DNA of 64,000 nucleotides from WJJR01 sp964440935. Lineage in GTDB: Bacteria > Zixibacteria > MSB-5A5 > WJJR01. The notes beneath the pieces are model-generated. The model was given only the letters and a program-made list of their open reading frames with translations. It ran no database searches and was not told the DNA's origin. The translations under genes were made by a program, and so were the position numbers. The DNA lies in contig CAYTTY010000017.1 of NCBI GenBank assembly GCA_964440935.1, positions 3,912-67,911 on the forward strand, read 5' to 3'. This document shows, one piece after another, positions 1 to 8,830 of this stretch; within the stretch, counting starts at the first letter, position 1; every line of letters starts with the position of its first letter.

Positions 1-1221
1 CGCGCGTCGGGAGACCATTCCACAGTTGCCGGGGGGCGAGACAACATCGCGTCGAAGGAGCAATCCACAGTCGCCGGCGGGGGAAGCAACTTTGCGGACG
101 GACTCTGGAGTACTGTGGGGGGAGGCGCGTTGAACCTGGCAGACACGTTCTTCACGACGGTCTCCGGTGGCACGAGTAACGCGGCGCTCGGTATCGGGAG
201 CACCGTTAGTGGCGGTGGCAACGATACCGCCAGCGGTGACTACGCCTGTATACCCGGTGGACAAAACAACTCCGCTGAGGGAGAGTATTCGTTCGCGGCG
301 GGCCGACGCGCAAAGGCACTCTATGAAGGTTGCTTCGTTTGGGCGGATGATACCGACGAGGACTTCGCTACCACCGTGGGCAATCAGTTCATCATTCGCG
401 CGACCAATGGGGTTGGAATCAATACAGCCAATACCTTCCCTCGGGGTTTGACCGTCAACGGCGATGTAAAGATTGATGGAGGTACATCGCATATCCTGGA
501 GCTCAACAGCGACGAGTTTGTTGGTGGTAATACGGGCACGTATTTCATGAGCTTGAATACAACTCAGGAAGTCACGGGCGGGGCGGATATGTTGAATATT
601 CGCGCCGTGCTGGGTGAGGGCGATGGGACGGACTATCAATTCATTGAATGCCAATCATACAATTTTCCGACCGACGTTCAGTTCCGTGTCTGGGGCAACG
701 GGGACGTGACAGCCGACGGCACTATCTCCGGAGGTGGTGCGGATTTTGCCGAAATGCTTCCCGTTTCAACCGGTGCACACTCGGTCGGGCCGGGTGACGT
801 CATGGTGATCGATCCGAACAATCCGCGCGCGTTGATACGGTCTTCGGCGGCTCGCTCAACGCTTGTCTCTGGCATTTATAGCACCCGCCCGGGGTTCGTG
901 GCCTCGGAGCGGGACTGGGATCAGGTCGCGGTCGATCGTGGATTTGTGAAAACGGATGCTCCGGAAACATCAAGGGACTTACCGGTCGTGGAGCTGGCCA
1001 GAGAGATAGGTGAAATCCCGCTTGCAGTTGTCGGAATTGTACCATGCAAAGTTTCCACGGAAAACGGTCCGATTCAGCCCGGCGATTTGCTCGTCACATC
1101 GTCAACACCCGGCCATGCGATGCGGGATGATGCCCCCAAGACGGGCACAGTGCTCGGAAAGGCGCTGGGATCGCTGGATTCCGGTTCCGGGGTGATTGAT
1201 GTGCTGGTGACGCTGCAGTAG
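1..1221 (+). CDS. Secreted protein with trimeric-adhesin-like head repeats (5' partial)
   Basis: The frame is open from base 1, so the gene begins outside the window; the GTG at 115 is only the first in-window start-like codon. The N-terminal third consists of short repeats of the pattern S-T-V-A/S-G-G-x-x-N-x-A, seen four or more times in the first 100 residues. This resembles the left-handed beta-roll head repeats of YadA-type trimeric autotransporters. A segment reading RRAKA...GCFVWAD..DED is shared with the protein at 3414-5015, so the two are paralogues. The C-terminal part (G-G-A-D-F-A-E-M-L-P onwards) is a beta-rich region of unknown role. No membrane-anchor domain is visible. Likely a secreted or surface structural protein; function unknown. 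Confidence 0.7.
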   Translation, partial: RASGDHSTVAGGRDNIASKEQSTVAGGGSNFADGLWSTVGGGALNLADTFFTTVSGGTSNAALGIGSTVSGGGNDTASGDYACIPGGQNNSAEGEYSFAAGRRAKALYEGCFVWADDTDEDFATTVGNQFIIRATNGVGINTANTFPRGLTVNGDVKIDGGTSHILELNSDEFVGGNTGTYFMSLNTTQEVTGGADMLNIRAVLGEGDGTDYQFIECQSYNFPTDVQFRVWGNGDVTADGTISGGGADFAEMLPVSTGAHSVGPGDVMVIDPNNPRALIRSSAARSTLVSGIYSTRPGFVASERDWDQVAVDRGFVKTDAPETSRDLPVVELAREIGEIPLAVVGIVPCKVSTENGPIQPGDLLVTSSTPGHAMRDDAPKTGTVLGKALGSLDSGSGVIDVLVTLQ

Positions 1222-1240
1222 CAGGGTGAGAGCGGTTGTT

Positions 1241-1407
1241 AGAGTGATTGTCAGAAAAGTCCTGTCCGTTTGCCAAAGCGATCCATTCGGGCCGTCAGGG
1301 CCCCTCGCTGTCATTCCCGTCCGCCGCGGCGGACGGGAATGACAGCGGCGAGTTGTTACGGCCCAATGGATCGCCGTAGCAATCGGACAATATTTATGAC
1401 AACCGCT
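1241..1407. repeat. Inverted-repeat element copy A (MITE-like)
   Basis: The left end contains GATTGTCAGAA with TGTCCG about 8 bases on; the right end (1381-1407) carries the reverse complement with mismatches. A nested 42-base perfect palindrome at 1306-1347 is built on TGTCATTCCCGTCCGCCG. The flanks of the palindrome (GCGATCCATT and AATGGATCGC) also pair, so most of the element can fold into one long hairpin. The DUF6504-like gene ends at the base directly after the element. It probably acts as a bidirectional transcription barrier as well. Confidence 0.7.
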
Positions 1408-1710
1408 TCAACAAACGCCATCTGCGTCGAGCTGCTGATACAGATACCACCCGCTGTCGGGCGCTCCGCTGCGGTCGAGGTAGATTTCGAAGATGTCACC
1501 GGTGTCAGTGCGCACACGGTGGTAGTTCCGGTGGCGTCGCGTCATCCAGTTGCGACTCGGTGCAGCCGATGAGAATCCCCAATCCTGCCAGTTTTGGATG
1601 ATCTCGACGATCTCGTAAACGGTGTCCCGCCAGGTGAAGCGAACCGGTTGCTTCACCGTGCCGGTTGTCTCGACTTCGATCTTCTCGCCGATGAATTTGG
1701 GCATTTGCAT
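1408..1710 (-). CDS. DUF6504-like small protein
   Basis: About 100 residues if started at the ATG at 1710 (M-Q-M-P-K-F-I-G-E); the longer frame to 1770 runs through a dispersed palindromic repeat and is not credible. The pattern is P-V-R-F-T-W-R-D, then V-Y-E-I-V-E-I-I-Q-N-W, a Y-H-R-V-R-T-D-T-G motif and a W-Y-L-Y end. It resembles the DUF6504 family of small proteins, whose function is not known to me. It lies downstream of der on the same strand, separated by a hairpin repeat. The stop codon abuts the inverted-repeat element at 1241-1407. Family call is from pattern memory only. Confidence 0.6.
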   Translation of the reverse strand: MQMPKFIGEKIEVETTGTVKQPVRFTWRDTVYEIVEIIQNWQDWGFSSAAPSRNWMTRRHRNYHRVRTDTGDIFEIYLDRSGAPDSGWYLYQQLDADGVC

Positions 1711-1715
1711 GTTCC

Positions 1716-1764
1716 GTAGCATGGCCATCCTGGCCATGCCGCACGGGCAGGATGCCCGTGTTAC
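1716..1764. repeat. Dispersed double-palindrome repeat between der and its downstream gene
   Basis: Two adjacent hairpins, ATGGCCATCCTGGCCAT and CACGGGCAGGATGCCCGTG, are bracketed by GTAGC and GTTAC. The same GTAGCATGGCC...GCCCGTGCTAC block occurs as internal cargo of the inverted-repeat elements at 6064-6193, 6258-6432, 28395-28525, 51386-51575, 55820-55948 and 63320-63579. Here it stands alone without the TATAGCRATTGTCAG ends. Confidence 0.7.
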
Positions 1765-1766
1765 GA

Positions 1767-3077
1767 TCACTTCCCCTTCTTGCGGAAAAAGACGCGCACC
1801 GGCGTTCCGGTAAAATCAAAACGCTCGCGGATGCGGTTGGTGATGAAACGAATATACGTTTCGCCGATCAAATCCGGGTGATTGCAGAAGAACACAAACG
1901 TTGGCGGCGGATTTTCCGATTGGGTGGCGTAGTTGATCTTGATGAACCGTCCTTTCACCGCCGGCGGCGGTTTGCGCTGGATGTCTTCGAGAACTGTCGT
2001 GGTGAGCTCGCGTGTTGGGATGTGCTTTTTGCGCATCGCCGCAACGTCCTGCGCCATAGTGAGGATCTTCGATGCGCGCTGGCCGGTGAGTGCGGAAATG
2101 AACACGATGGGCGCCCATGCAAATGTCGCGGCACGTGACTTCAAATCGTGCACGTAGCGTCCCGCTGTGTCGGTGTCCTTTTCGATCAGGTCCCACTTGT
2201 TGACCACGAAGAACACCCCCGCCCCGGCATCGGCGGCGGCTTCGGCGATTTTGAAGTCTTGTGTTGAGAGGTCCTGCGATGCATCGAGCATCACGCAGAC
2301 AACCTCCGAGCGATTGATTGCGCGGCTGGTGCGGAGCGCGGTGTAGAATTCGATCTGGTCGCGCACGCGCTTGGGTTTTCGTAGTCCGGCGGTGTCGATC
2401 AGAGTAAATTTTTGTCCCTCGAATTCGAGAAACGTATCAATCGAATCGCGTGTCGTTCCCGGGACGCTCGACACGATCATGCGCGGCTCGCCGAGCAGAC
2501 GGTTCACTAGCGATGACTTGCCGACATTGGGGCGCCCCACCACGGCCAGGCGCAACCCTTCGTATTCTTCCGGCTCAACCGATGGCATATTGGCGACGAT
2601 CTCATCGAGCAGATCGCCCACCTGCAAACCAAGTAAAGCGCTGACCGGATTGACGTCACCCAATCCCAGTTCGGAAAATTCGAGTAACGCCGCTTCGTCG
2701 GATGGATCATCGATCTTATTCACCGCCAGGATGAACGGCTTTCCGCTCTTGCGAATCTGATCGGCGATGATGAAGTCTTCGGGATGCACCCCCTCGCTGC
2801 CATCGACGAGCAGCACAATCAAATCAGACTGTTCAATCGCCAGACCCGATTGTTCGGTAATGAACCGCTGCATCTCCTCTTCGGACTGGTGGATCAGTCC
2901 TCCGGTATCGATGAGCACGAACGACCGACCGGCCCATTCGGCAATGGCCTGGTGACGGTCACGTGTGACGCCCGGGGTGGCATCGACCACCGCCTGACGC
3001 CGCCGGAGGATGCGGTTGAACAGAGTCGATTTGCCCACATTGGGCCGTCCGACGATGGAAACGAGCGGTAAGGCCAT
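1767..3077 (-). CDS. der: Ribosome-assembly GTPase Der (EngA)
   Basis: Der is an essential tandem GTPase needed for maturation of the 50S ribosomal subunit in the cytoplasm. The first G domain has the P-loop GRPNVGKS at residues 10-17, DTGG at 57-60 and NKID at 120-123. The second G domain repeats GRPNVGKS at 181-188 with DTAG and NKWD motifs, followed by a C-terminal KH-like domain of about 85 residues ending in F-F-R-K-K-G-K. The length of 436 residues is normal for the family. I chose the ATG at 3077 because an AGAGGA ribosome-binding site precedes it and because the family begins a few residues before the first P-loop. The upstream 106-codon extension is non-homologous. Confidence 0.97.
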   Translation of the reverse strand: MALPLVSIVGRPNVGKSTLFNRILRRRQAVVDATPGVTRDRHQAIAEWAGRSFVLIDTGGLIHQSEEEMQRFITEQSGLAIEQSDLIVLLVDGSEGVHPEDFIIADQIRKSGKPFILAVNKIDDPSDEAALLEFSELGLGDVNPVSALLGLQVGDLLDEIVANMPSVEPEEYEGLRLAVVGRPNVGKSSLVNRLLGEPRMIVSSVPGTTRDSIDTFLEFEGQKFTLIDTAGLRKPKRVRDQIEFYTALRTSRAINRSEVVCVMLDASQDLSTQDFKIAEAAADAGAGVFFVVNKWDLIEKDTDTAGRYVHDLKSRAATFAWAPIVFISALTGQRASKILTMAQDVAAMRKKHIPTRELTTTVLEDIQRKPPPAVKGRFIKINYATQSENPPPTFVFFCNHPDLIGETYIRFITNRIRERFDFTGTPVRVFFRKKGK

Positions 3078-3413
3078 AAACGTTCCTCTCCCCCCAACCT
3101 GGGGAACGGGAATGATACGAGGTTGAGGAGAGATTGCAAAGACATGTGGTGCTGATGGTGGCCTTTCGCGGTGAGGAGCAACCAACCCGTAGGGCGGGGC
3201 ATACTGGTACCGTGAGTTGAGCAGGCCCTGATGGCATAAAACCGCCATCCAAGGCCACCCATTATTCATTCTTTCTCCGAGACATCTGCTCCGACGTTCT
3301 GTATACTGCGCGTGAGCGAGGGTCACATTACTCCGTCGTACGACTTGTACTGATCCGACCATTCGCACCACGACAATCACGGACGATTTACGCACATGTC
3401 TGGGAGGACACTC
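3078..3413. other. Intergenic region between divergent der and adhesin-like gene
   Basis: This 336-base divergent spacer must contain promoters for both flanking genes, but I see no convincing -35/-10 pair. A small hairpin, GATGGC...GCCATC, lies at 3230-3249. No gene is supported. Confidence 0.4.
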
Positions 3414-5015
3414 ATGCGTTTGAGCATCACCGTGGCGTTGACCATCTTTACGCTCCTCGCCCTTTCGATTTGCAGTCTGGCGGCCGTGCCAAGCACCATG
3501 ACGGTGCAGGGACGTTTGACCGACGACACCGGTACACCATTACCCGCCGGGGTGAAGGGATTTCTGTTTCGGATCTTCGACACACAAACGGGTGGCACAC
3601 AGATTTGGCCCGACGGTTTGGGTGAAACCCAGACCATCACGACCGATGCAGACGGTCTCTGGACGGCGACAGTTGGCGCGGTGATTCCCATTCCCGATTC
3701 GGTCTTTGCCGACACCGCGCGGTGGCTGGACATTACGGTGACCGATCTGATCAATCCGGCGGTTACGTTTCCACGGATGCCGCTGTTATCCGGTCCGTAT
3801 GCATTCAGTGTCAACCGTGTGCAGACAGTTGATGGCGCCGCGGGCGGCAGCATCACCAGCAAACTGTCGATCGGTCCGGGACATACGAATACCGGGGTCG
3901 ACGCATTCGTAGCGGGCACAAACAACATCGCCAGCGGAGATCACTCATCCATTCCCGGTGGACAACTCAACGAGGCGAACGGCGATTTCTCGATGGCCGG
4001 TGGGCGGCGAGCCAAGGCCAATCATGCGGGATCATTCGTGTGGGGTGATCAGACCGATGCGGACATTGCGACGACCGGTCCCAATCAGTTCCTCATTCGT
4101 GCTAACGGCGGTGTGGGAATTGGTACAACGGCGCCAATCGGATTGCTACACGTCTCCTCCGCGCTCCCAACCAGTGGATACTTCACCAGTACCCATCAGG
4201 ATCCGGAGACCTACGTTCTTCGCGGTGAATACATCGGTCCGTTTGCCGATGCACGCGGGGTGTTGGGCAAATCGGTTCCCGACGATTACTGGGGCATTGG
4301 CGGTGAGTTCATCGGCGGTTTCATCGGTGCACAGGGTGTAGTCACGGCAACCGGAAGCAATTCGTATTACGGTATTCGTGGCATTGTCCGCGGCGGTAGT
4401 GGAACCGTTTATGGTTGTGCCGGAACGGCCAGCGGCGGCGGTACAAACTACGGTGTTTACGGGCAGGCCTCGGGCGGATCGGTCAATTATGCCGGGTACT
4501 TCGAAGGTGATGTCAATGTGACCGGCGCGATTTCGAGCGGCAGCGGAGCGACCCAAATCGATCATCCGCTCGATCCCGAAAATAAGTACCTCAACCAAGC
4601 GTATGTCGAATCGCCGGAGATGATGACTGTCTACAATGGTAATGTCACCACGAACGATGCCGGCATCGCAATTGTTACACTCCCCGAATATGTTGCCGCG
4701 CTCAACCGCGACTTCCGCTATCAGCTTACCGTGATCGGCGAGTTTGCGCAGGCGATCATCGCCGAGAAGATCTCCGGCAAGACCTTCACGATTCGCACCG
4801 ACAAACCCAACGTCGAAGTCTCCTGGCAGGTGACCGGGATCCGACAGGATGCCTTTGCGAATGCCAATCGTGTGGCAGTCGAAGCGGTGAAGCCGAAACC
4901 AGAGCGCGGACTCTATCGACACCCGGAGGCGTTTGCGCAACCGCAGAATCAGGGGATCGAGTACCAACAGCAACAAAAGGCACGCGAGAAGTTGAATGCA
5001 GCGACCATTCGGTGA
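3414..5015 (+). CDS. Secreted protein with adhesin-like head repeats
   Basis: 533 residues from the ATG at 3414, which has GGAGGA at 3402-3407; an earlier in-frame ATG at 3396 overlaps that site and is disfavoured. A signal peptide (M-R-L-S-I-T-V-A-L-T, hydrophobic run, cleavage near S-L-A-A) is followed by a beta domain starting T-M-T-V-Q-G-R-L-T-D-D-T-G, of a kind common before head repeats in large exported proteins. Residues near 160-230 hold the head repeats (G-T-N-N-I-A-S-G-D-H-S and G-G-Q-L-N-E-A-N-G). These are followed by glycine-rich segments and a C-terminal domain ending in a charged tail rich in Q. It is a paralogue of the partial gene at the left edge. Likely exported; role unknown. 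Confidence 0.75.
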   Translation: MRLSITVALTIFTLLALSICSLAAVPSTMTVQGRLTDDTGTPLPAGVKGFLFRIFDTQTGGTQIWPDGLGETQTITTDADGLWTATVGAVIPIPDSVFADTARWLDITVTDLINPAVTFPRMPLLSGPYAFSVNRVQTVDGAAGGSITSKLSIGPGHTNTGVDAFVAGTNNIASGDHSSIPGGQLNEANGDFSMAGGRRAKANHAGSFVWGDQTDADIATTGPNQFLIRANGGVGIGTTAPIGLLHVSSALPTSGYFTSTHQDPETYVLRGEYIGPFADARGVLGKSVPDDYWGIGGEFIGGFIGAQGVVTATGSNSYYGIRGIVRGGSGTVYGCAGTASGGGTNYGVYGQASGGSVNYAGYFEGDVNVTGAISSGSGATQIDHPLDPENKYLNQAYVESPEMMTVYNGNVTTNDAGIAIVTLPEYVAALNRDFRYQLTVIGEFAQAIIAEKISGKTFTIRTDKPNVEVSWQVTGIRQDAFANANRVAVEAVKPKPERGLYRHPEAFAQPQNQGIEYQQQQKAREKLNAATIR

Positions 5016-5200
5016 CCCAATCCCGATCAGTAAATGAGATGGGATCGAGCCTGATTTCACCTGATCGTCCACTTCAGGAAAACCGCTTAACATATTGCAC
5101 TGCAACAACATCGAAATACATCAAAATTTTCGTGACGCTCGTACCGATGAGGAATGTAGGGTGGTGTAATATCAGTCCGGGGGTGTTAGGAGTGTGTGCT

Positions 5201-5806
5201 ATGGATGAATTGTGCAAGACGTTGCGGGATGAGCATCGCGTGATCGAGCGGGTCCTCAATGCCATGGCGAGCGAAGCGTTGCGGATGGATGTGGAGCAGC
5301 AGGTCAATGCGGATTTCGTGCGGAGTGCAGTGACGTTCTTCAACGAGTATGTCGACGGGTTCCATCATCTGAAAGAAGAGACGATTCTCTACCCGATGCT
5401 GGAGAAGGCGGGATTGCCGCGGGGGAACAGCCCGGTCGATAGCGCCCTGTCCGAACACATTGATGAACGTGCCTTAATGACGGCGATCACCGATGCCGTG
5501 GACGAGACAGCTGTTGGCCAATCGGACGCTGTTCAGCGGCTGGCAATAGGGATGCGGACCTTTGTCATGTTGGTGCGACGGCATATCGAGCAGGAAGAGA
5601 ACATGATCTACCCGATGGCCGAGCAGATGATCAAGGGACCGTCGCGAGTGGAAGCGGAAAAGACGTTTGCCGGCGCCGACGAACAGATGACCGACGCCGC
5701 CCGCCGCGACCGCGCCTGGGCCGAATCGCTCAGCGGCCCCGAATGCCAGACTGACAGCACCGAGCCGGTGGAGCTGGTGTGGGAAGAAAGCGATCTGTAC
5801 GTGTAG
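5201..5806 (+). CDS. Hemerythrin-domain protein
   Basis: 201 residues from the ATG at 5201, which is preceded by TAGGAG at 5187-5192; the upstream extension in the same frame is not needed. Hemerythrin HHE proteins are four-helix bundles that bind a di-iron centre and sense or carry O2 or NO, or take part in iron-sulfur repair. Candidate iron ligands are the His in D-E-H-R-V-I-E, the H-H-L-K-E-E cluster near residue 56, a mid-protein S-E-H-I-D-E-R, and the H-I-E-Q-E-E-N motif near 130. The C-terminal 50 residues are charged and probably disordered. It stands alone, followed by a repeat block. Confidence 0.85.
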   Translation: MDELCKTLRDEHRVIERVLNAMASEALRMDVEQQVNADFVRSAVTFFNEYVDGFHHLKEETILYPMLEKAGLPRGNSPVDSALSEHIDERALMTAITDAVDETAVGQSDAVQRLAIGMRTFVMLVRRHIEQEENMIYPMAEQMIKGPSRVEAEKTFAGADEQMTDAARRDRAWAESLSGPECQTDSTEPVELVWEESDLYV

Positions 5807-5866
5807 CGGGTAGCGACTGCCGGCGTGAACGGATGATGTGAGTCGAGTCGGCGGATGGGCGGTACT

Positions 5867-6062
5867 TATAGCAATTGTCATAAATCCTTTCCGTCTGGAT
5901 CAGGGGGCCACGGGCCTCTTGTGGTGAGTCCGCCGTGGCGCATCGAACCATCAGGCCCGTGCGTCCGCGTCTGCACAATCCCCTGTCCACGGGCCTGAAG
6001 GCCCGTGGCACCCGGATGTCATCACGATACACACGGTGCCTCGCTTCTCCTCAATCGGAAAT
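5867..6062. repeat. Inverted-repeat element copy B1
   Basis: Begins TATAGCAATTGTCATAAATC with TTTCCG just after, and carries the cargo GGGCCACGGGCCTC...GGCCTGAAGGCCCGTGGCACCC. Almost the same sequence, including GTCATCACGATACACACGG, is found in copy H at the right end of the window (63703-64000). Its right end merges with copy B2. Confidence 0.7.
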
Positions 6063-6063
6063 C

Positions 6064-6193
6064 TATAGCGATTGTCAGAAGAACTTTCCGATTCACGAGA
6101 CCGTAGCATGGCCGTCCCGGCCATGCCGCACGGGCGAGACGCCCGTGCTACGTCGTTGGTTAATCGGAAATTATCTCTGACAATTCCTCTATA
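6064..6193. repeat. Inverted-repeat element copy B2, a compact 130 bp unit
   Basis: The clearest single unit of the family. The left end is TATAGCGATTGTCAGAAG with TTTCCGATT following; the right end (6161-6193) reads TAATCGGAAATTATC, TCTGACAATTCCTCTATA, which is the imperfect reverse complement. Between them lies the double palindrome GTAGCATGGCC...CACGGGCGAGACGCCCGTGCTAC. The TA at each outer edge would fit a TA target site as used by IS630/Tc1-mariner transposases, but no such transposase is in the window. Confidence 0.75.
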
Positions 6194-6432
6194 ATGACAA
6201 CCGCGCTAACTCGTTGTCATTCCCCTCCGCCGCGGTGGACGGGAATGACTAGAAGTCATAGCAATGATCGGAATTCCGCTCCGGTTTTCGGGGACTGAGC
6301 ATGGCCGTCTCGCTTGCCGTGAGCAAGGTCGAGCGGGCCATGCGGCACGGGCACTTCGGCTTACTCAGTGTAAACGAGGCGCCCGTACTACATCGCCTGC
6401 TCAATCGGAAGATAGTTCAGACAACTGCTATA
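6194..6432. repeat. Inverted-repeat element copy B3 and joining fragment
   Basis: Bases 6194-6257 hold an interrupted palindrome (GTCATTCCCCTCCGCCG...GGACGGGAATGAC) like that in copy A. Bases 6258-6432 begin CATAGCAATGATCGGAATTCC and end CAGACAACTGCTATA. The internal cargo, with CACGGGCACTTCGGCTTAC and AGTGTAAACGAGGCGCCCG, recurs in copies E (reverse orientation) and G. With B1 and B2 this forms a tandem cluster of about 565 bp without genes. Confidence 0.65.
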
Positions 6433-6526
6433 ATGCCGTCGCGAACGTCATGGGTTTGACTTTGGGATACATGTACGTGAACACAAAGGCACAGCGCATC
6501 CGCCCTACACGGTTTAATACCGGTCA

Positions 6527-7495
6527 CTACCACGTCAACAACCATTCGGTCGAATCGGGCACCGCCACACTCCGTCGCAAAATCGCACCGGAGGGATACC
6601 GAATCGTGAACTCGTACCGTGTCGTGTCCGGTGTCAATTGCGATGATGGAATGACGTCGAGGTACCAAAACCCAGCGGAGTCGGTTGCGGTCGTAACGGG
6701 GTACGGCGATACGATGACATTCTGATATTGCAGCGGCGCCTGGATGATACGCGCGTGCACTGACGCGTCAACGATTGTATCCCCAGCCACGCCAATCACC
6801 CATCCGTACACGCGACAGAGGTTCGGCGACGCCGGCGCACCGGGATCGAAAGCGGTTGCCCACAGCGTATCACTTGTACCGTCGTAATCGACCACAACCG
6901 TATCCGGTGTAATCGTGTACGACGTGTGAGCGCCAACCACGTACAGGACGTCTGTGGGCAGATGAAAGATAGCCCGGCCATTCAGATCGGTTGTCCCTAC
7001 TGCTACGGTTGCTGTTTCATCGGAGTTATAGACCCGGAGCGTGGCATCCATGACTGCGTTCGTGTCAGAGCCGTGTGCCCGCAGAACATTGAGCGTGCAG
7101 GCAACCGGACCGCCGCCGGCACACGGATCATCCAACGTGACAGTGTAAGCGTAGTTGGTGATCGGTGTCCGACCACTCACACGCGCACGGACCAGGACTT
7201 GGTAGGCACCCAATGCGCCCTCATCCGAGGCAACGTGCGACTGCACGTACTGCCCGGTGGATTGTCCTGCCGTCGTGATAACTGTTGTATCGTATGACAC
7301 GCCCTCGTGCAGCCAGATCAGCTCAAGCGTGTCGGCATTGGCGGCGTTGCCAAGGGTGTCGTTGACCGAGACAGTCACCCAGACAGAATCAGTATCACTC
7401 GGGCCGGCGATGAAGGGTGACACGGCAGGGCGTGCGGGTGATGACAGGTAGATTGACAACATGAAGCAGATGACGCAACAAAAGACGGTCTTCAT
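6527..7495 (-). CDS. Exported beta-rich protein at the end of the phage-like operon
   Basis: 322 residues from the ATG at 7495 with TGGAG upstream; the longer frame adds 11 codons. An N-terminal signal peptide (M-K-T-V-F-C-C-V-I-C-F-M-L-S-I) ends near S-S-P-A-R-P-A. The mature part is rich in Thr, Val and Asp, with two repeat-like regions starting C-T-L-N-V-L-R-A and C-R-V-Y-G-W-V-I-G that resemble carboxypeptidase-regulatory or Ig-like beta-sandwiches. I do not recognise a family. It follows the 7645-8430 gene after a gap of 149 bases and may share its transcript. An exported protein is unusual beside phage structural genes. Confidence 0.6.
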   Translation of the reverse strand: MKTVFCCVICFMLSIYLSSPARPAVSPFIAGPSDTDSVWVTVSVNDTLGNAANADTLELIWLHEGVSYDTTVITTAGQSTGQYVQSHVASDEGALGAYQVLVRARVSGRTPITNYAYTVTLDDPCAGGGPVACTLNVLRAHGSDTNAVMDATLRVYNSDETATVAVGTTDLNGRAIFHLPTDVLYVVGAHTSYTITPDTVVVDYDGTSDTLWATAFDPGAPASPNLCRVYGWVIGVAGDTIVDASVHARIIQAPLQYQNVIVSPYPVTTATDSAGFWYLDVIPSSQLTPDTTRYEFTIRYPSGAILRRSVAVPDSTEWLLTW

Positions 7496-7644
7496 GAGCA
7501 CTCCACAGATAACGATGTTATTTGCCATCGTTTACAACGAACAAGAAAACAGAGCTGTCATTATCGCAGATGTGGGAATTCCGTTTTCCAAAGAAGTGAG
7601 ACGGTACACATGGATCCCTTTTGCGGAGATGACGGTAGTGTGCA

Positions 7645-8430
7645 CTACTTCAATAAATCCGGCCTATCAATCCAGGCCCGCGTCGGCGAGACGGCAGCCT
7701 CCTCCGATCTCCACATTTTAAGGATCATGCGGTCCTCATCAGCATAGAAGGGGTGAATGTGGCGCACTGTCAGGTAGTCGGAGCCGCTCCCGTCTTCATT
7801 GGATACAAGCAGCATAATCCCGTTCGACACACTGTCGACACCGGCAACAATCCCCGCAATCCAGGGGGTGACGTCGATGTTGGTGCGCTGTCCTGCCGAG
7901 GGTGATAGAACACCCGCGAACGGAACCGGATGGTAATCCGTGGGACCGGTTGCACCGGGTGTCTCCCAGAGAATGGAATCGGGACACGCATACGGTAACG
8001 CGATCTTACGCCCATACCACTCTGAGCGGCAGTGATACGATCGGCTGTCATCGTAGGCCGGGTACATGCCCGTGCCCGTCGAGTCGCGACGGATGAAGTG
8101 GATATCCAAGGACCCGGGTGTGCCGATCATCCCGCTGATCACGACCGACAATGCCGCCGAATCAAGAACGTAGCCGTCCAGAAGCGACTTGAGCTGCGAC
8201 GTGTCTTTGACGGCGACGAAGATGTGGTATCGATAATTGAGGACATCGCCGACGTAAAGCGTTGGATCGTTCCACCCGGTGGCATTGGCCGATGATACAT
8301 GAGTGGCCGCAATCATGCTGTCGGCTGCATCATCGAATTCGAGTAATTCGGCATGTGCCCGGTCAGTCAAACCTACGTGCAGCACACACAGTTGACACAG
8401 GATAATGGTCAATGTTGCGGTCCATTTCAT
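7645..8430 (-). CDS. Exported protein, possibly with a DNRLRE-like beta domain
   Basis: 261 residues. The start ATG at 8428-8430 overlaps the stop of the upstream gene as ATGA, so the two are translationally coupled. The signal peptide is M-K-W-T-A-T-L-T-I-I-L-C-Q-L-C-V-L-H-V-G-L with cleavage near A-H-A. The mature part has the flavour of DNRLRE-type beta-sandwiches seen on bacterial surfaces (A-A-D-S-M-I-A near the N-terminus; I-D-V-T-P-W-I-A-G-I-V-A-G and G-I-M-L-L-V-S-N later). That comparison is by eye. Its coupling to phage genes is notable; function unknown. Confidence 0.6.
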   Translation of the reverse strand: MKWTATLTIILCQLCVLHVGLTDRAHAELLEFDDAADSMIAATHVSSANATGWNDPTLYVGDVLNYRYHIFVAVKDTSQLKSLLDGYVLDSAALSVVISGMIGTPGSLDIHFIRRDSTGTGMYPAYDDSRSYHCRSEWYGRKIALPYACPDSILWETPGATGPTDYHPVPFAGVLSPSAGQRTNIDVTPWIAGIVAGVDSVSNGIMLLVSNEDGSGSDYLTVRHIHPFYADEDRMILKMWRSEEAAVSPTRAWIDRPDLLK

Positions 8431-8753
8431 TTGTCCGGCTCCGTATTGTTGTCATCACCAAATTGTGCGAGCTCCTCCCGGCGGATGGTATTGATCAACC
8501 GCCAAAACGCGCGTTCCGCGTCGGCGCTGCTGGCGAGCTTGTGTTTGAATTCGAGCAGACGGATCATGTCGGTCAGCTTGACATTGAGTTCAATGCCGTC
8601 GAGCTCATCCCAGCAGCGGTTGAGCAGTTCTTCGATGCGTGCGTAGTCGGAGGTTGTTGGTGATGCGGGATCGGCGTGCTGCGATGGATGTTCAGGTTGA
8701 CCCTCCGGTTCCTCCCCAAACTCGATTCGCAGCGTCGGCTCACACGCAATCAT
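8427..8753 (-). CDS. Small acidic protein of the phage-like operon
   Basis: 108 residues from the ATG at 8753 (M-I-A-C-E-P-T-L-R-I-E-F-G); the frame extends to 8801 but starts there are poorer. An acidic, proline-rich N-terminus leads into a predicted helical region (Y-A-R-I-E-E-L-L-N-R-C-W-D-E-L-D onwards). The position after connector-type genes would suit a tail-assembly or completion protein, but no homology is recognised. It ends in ATGA overlap with the next gene. Confidence 0.5.
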   Translation of the reverse strand: MIACEPTLRIEFGEEPEGQPEHPSQHADPASPTTSDYARIEELLNRCWDELDGIELNVKLTDMIRLLEFKHKLASSADAERAFWRLINTIRREELAQFGDDNNTEPDK

Positions 8754-8830
8754 GTTGCACGTTCGTGACCACGCCAGGCACGCCGGGAAACCCGGCATCA
8801 CACGAATTCCATCGTTGCAAAATCGTCAAA

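Noticed and set aside
4146..5111. A 321-codon minus-strand frame
   Set aside because: Antisense to the adhesin-like protein, which has a signal peptide and a good ribosome-binding site.
6264..6725. A 153-codon plus-strand frame
   Set aside because: Covers element copy B3 and then runs antisense to the exported protein at 6527-7495.
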